The translations under genes were made by a program, and so were the position numbers. Below the pieces are notes generated by a model. The model did no database searches, was not told the origin of the DNA, and saw only the letters and a list, made by a program, of their open reading frames with translations. Of a stretch of 64,000 bases of DNA, positions 62,925-64,000 are shown one piece after another. Numbering within the stretch: the first letter of the stretch is position 1; every line of letters begins with the position of its first letter. The stretch is from Arthrobacter sp. StoSoilA2 (lineage in GTDB: Bacteria; Actinomycetota; Actinomycetes; Actinomycetales; Micrococcaceae), in contig NZ_AP024643.1 of NCBI RefSeq assembly GCF_019977195.1, forward strand, positions 4,154,001 through 4,218,000, in the 5' to 3' direction.

Positions 62925-64000
62925 ATGATCGCCGTCATGACGTTCCATCCCACTCCCACCTGCACGCGCGGCGAGTATCCCCCGAAGCCCTGCCCTGGGT
63001 AGAGCCACAGGGTCCCGCTGGCGTCGCGCGCCAGGATGTCCGGCACGTCGTCGCTGTCGAAGTCGCCCGGCGTGACGATGGCAGACATGACGTTCCACTC
63101 AATGCCAACCAGCAGCGGCTGATGCCAGCCGCCCGTGCCGTCCGGTTCGTAAAGGAACAGAGTTCCCCACGTATCCCGGGCAAGGACATCGCGCCCTGGC
63201 GAACGCAGGTTTCCCGGCCCCATGATGGCCGTCATCACGTTCCAGCCCGTGCCGACCTTCGATTTGGGAAGCCAGCCACCTGAGCCGTTCCCCGGATACA
63301 GCCAGAGGTCACCAGCACTGTCCCGGGCAAGGACATCGGCTTTTCCATCGTCATCGAAATCGCCTGGGGCCACGACGGCGGTCATCGCGTTCCAGCCAAC
63401 GCCGACTTTGGAGCGGGGCAGCCAATCAGCATTGCCGTCGCCCGGATACAGCCACAAATCACCAGCCTCGTCGCGTGCCAGGACGTCCGGTTTGCCGTCA
63501 CCGTCAAAGTCGCCTGAGGCCATCAACAGGTTCATGATGTTCCAACCGGAGCCAACCTGTGAACGGGGCAGCCAGCCTTTATTGCCGTTTCCGGGGTACA
63601 GCCACAGGCCGCCGGCGGAGTCCCTCGCCAGAACATCCGTGGCGCCGTCAGAGTTGTAGTCCTTCCACACATTCTCCGGCTGTCCTGTACTAACAGCCAC
63701 GACGTAATCGCCCTGGTTGCCAGGAACGACGTACCCCATGGAGCCGTCCGGAACTATGACAAATTGACGTGGAAGCAACCCGTCATCCAGGTTGATGACG
63801 CCCGCAGGCTTGAGCGTCGGCAAGCTGAGGACATTGATGCTGTGGCCAAGCACATAGAGTCGTCGGCCATCCGGGCTGACCTGGACCGTGAGGGGCCCCA
63901 TGTTCATGACCGGGCCCTCAGAGAGACTGACCGGCCTCAGTGAATTCCCTTGAAGATCGACTTCAGCCACGTAATAGTCATTGGGGCGCTGGTCCACCAC
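62921..64000 (-). CDS. FG-GAP/VCBS-like repeat protein, C-terminal part (runs off window)
   Basis: The open frame covers the last 359 residues; the 5' end is beyond base 64000. First visible: YVAEVDLQGNSLRPVSL and VQVSPDGRRLYVLGHS (beta-propeller-like). Then five repeats of about 50-55 residues of the form GDFDGDGKPDVLARDxAGDLWLYPGxG...W, with DxDGDGxxD calcium-like sites. Such repeats occur in secreted or surface proteins of Arthrobacter. Secretion and function cannot be judged without the N-terminus. Confidence 0.85.
   Translation of the reverse strand: MVDQRPNDYYVAEVDLQGNSLRPVSLSEGPVMNMGPLTVQVSPDGRRLYVLGHSINVLSLPTLKPAGVINLDDGLLPRQFVIVPDGSMGYVVPGNQGDYVVAVSTGQPENVWKDYNSDGATDVLARDSAGGLWLYPGNGNKGWLPRSQVGSGWNIMNLLMASGDFDGDGKPDVLARDEAGDLWLYPGDGNADWLPRSKVGVGWNAMTAVVAPGDFDDDGKADVLARDSAGDLWLYPGNGSGGWLPKSKVGTGWNVMTAIMGPGNLRSPGRDVLARDTWGTLFLYEPDGTGGWHQPLLVGIEWNVMSAIVTPGDFDSDDVPDILARDASGTLWLYPGQGFGGYSPRVQVGVGWNVMTAII

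Overview
The window reads as a chromosomal segment of a high-GC actinobacterium, most likely Arthrobacter or Paenarthrobacter (Micrococcaceae). This is inferred from GC-rich codon use, actinobacterial signature genes (a DUF3073 protein, a septum-formation-type protein, purF-purM, clpB with a HAIR/HspR operator), frequent GTG/TTG starts and ATGA gene overlaps. No rRNA, tRNA, prophage, transposase or CRISPR array was found.

Layout. 1-0.8 kb: tail of an unknown gene and a small membrane protein. 0.9-5.6 kb: acyl-CoA ligase / crotonase cluster with a frameshifted MHS-type transporter and a divergent LysR regulator. 5.7-9.1 kb: small stress-type genes (DUF1304, PASTA, DJ-1/PfpI, TetR and its divergent NAD(P)-binding target). 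9.1-16.5 kb: a LacI-controlled sugar ABC transport and oxidation operon (binding protein, two permeases, two Gfo/Idh/MocA dehydrogenases, one ThuA-like protein) with twin 14-bp operators. 16.6-19.4 kb: an AT-richer four-gene overlapping operon (SocA/YwgA-like protein, 3-TM protein, PD-(D/E)XK-like protein, TGT-like Cys-rich protein). It has the look of an uncharacterised defence system and is the best candidate here for something new. 19.8-26.9 kb: glyoxylate/allantoin operon hyi-glxR-gcl-glxK-allB plus an orphan winged-helix protein. 27-31.5 kb: bcp, then an operon joining an RsbU-like response-regulator phosphatase, a membrane glycosyltransferase, an STAS protein and an RsbW-like kinase. 31.8-33.8 kb: a lipoprotein, a WXG100-like/calpain fusion and a small partner. 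33.9-37 kb: ureidoglycine/alanine-glyoxylate aminotransferase, PAP2 phosphatase, uraD-uraH. 37-43.7 kb: purF, purM, two glyoxalase-fold proteins, DUF3073 and a septum-formation-like protein. 43.7-50.3 kb: clpB, a flavin-type oxidase, and a modABC molybdate operon led by a HTH-TOBE regulator. 50.4-58.9 kb: mixed metabolic genes, including trpF, hutD and a guanidine-III riboswitch in front of paired SMR exporters. 59-64 kb: a DEAD-box helicase, an MFS exporter with a divergent SoxR, and a truncated FG-GAP-like repeat protein.

Working together. Purine/allantoin breakdown is spread over three loci (hyi-allB, the aminotransferase at 34 kb, uraD-uraH). Two of them carry the same TTCC-N7-GGAA palindromes, which suggests a common regulator. 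Intergenic DNA carries several repeat families. One is a 32-bp-period repeat with a CTC(T/G)CTCACATC-like core at four loci (18 units). Another is a pair of roughly 110-bp elements with 17-bp terminal inverted repeats. Neither matches a family I can name.
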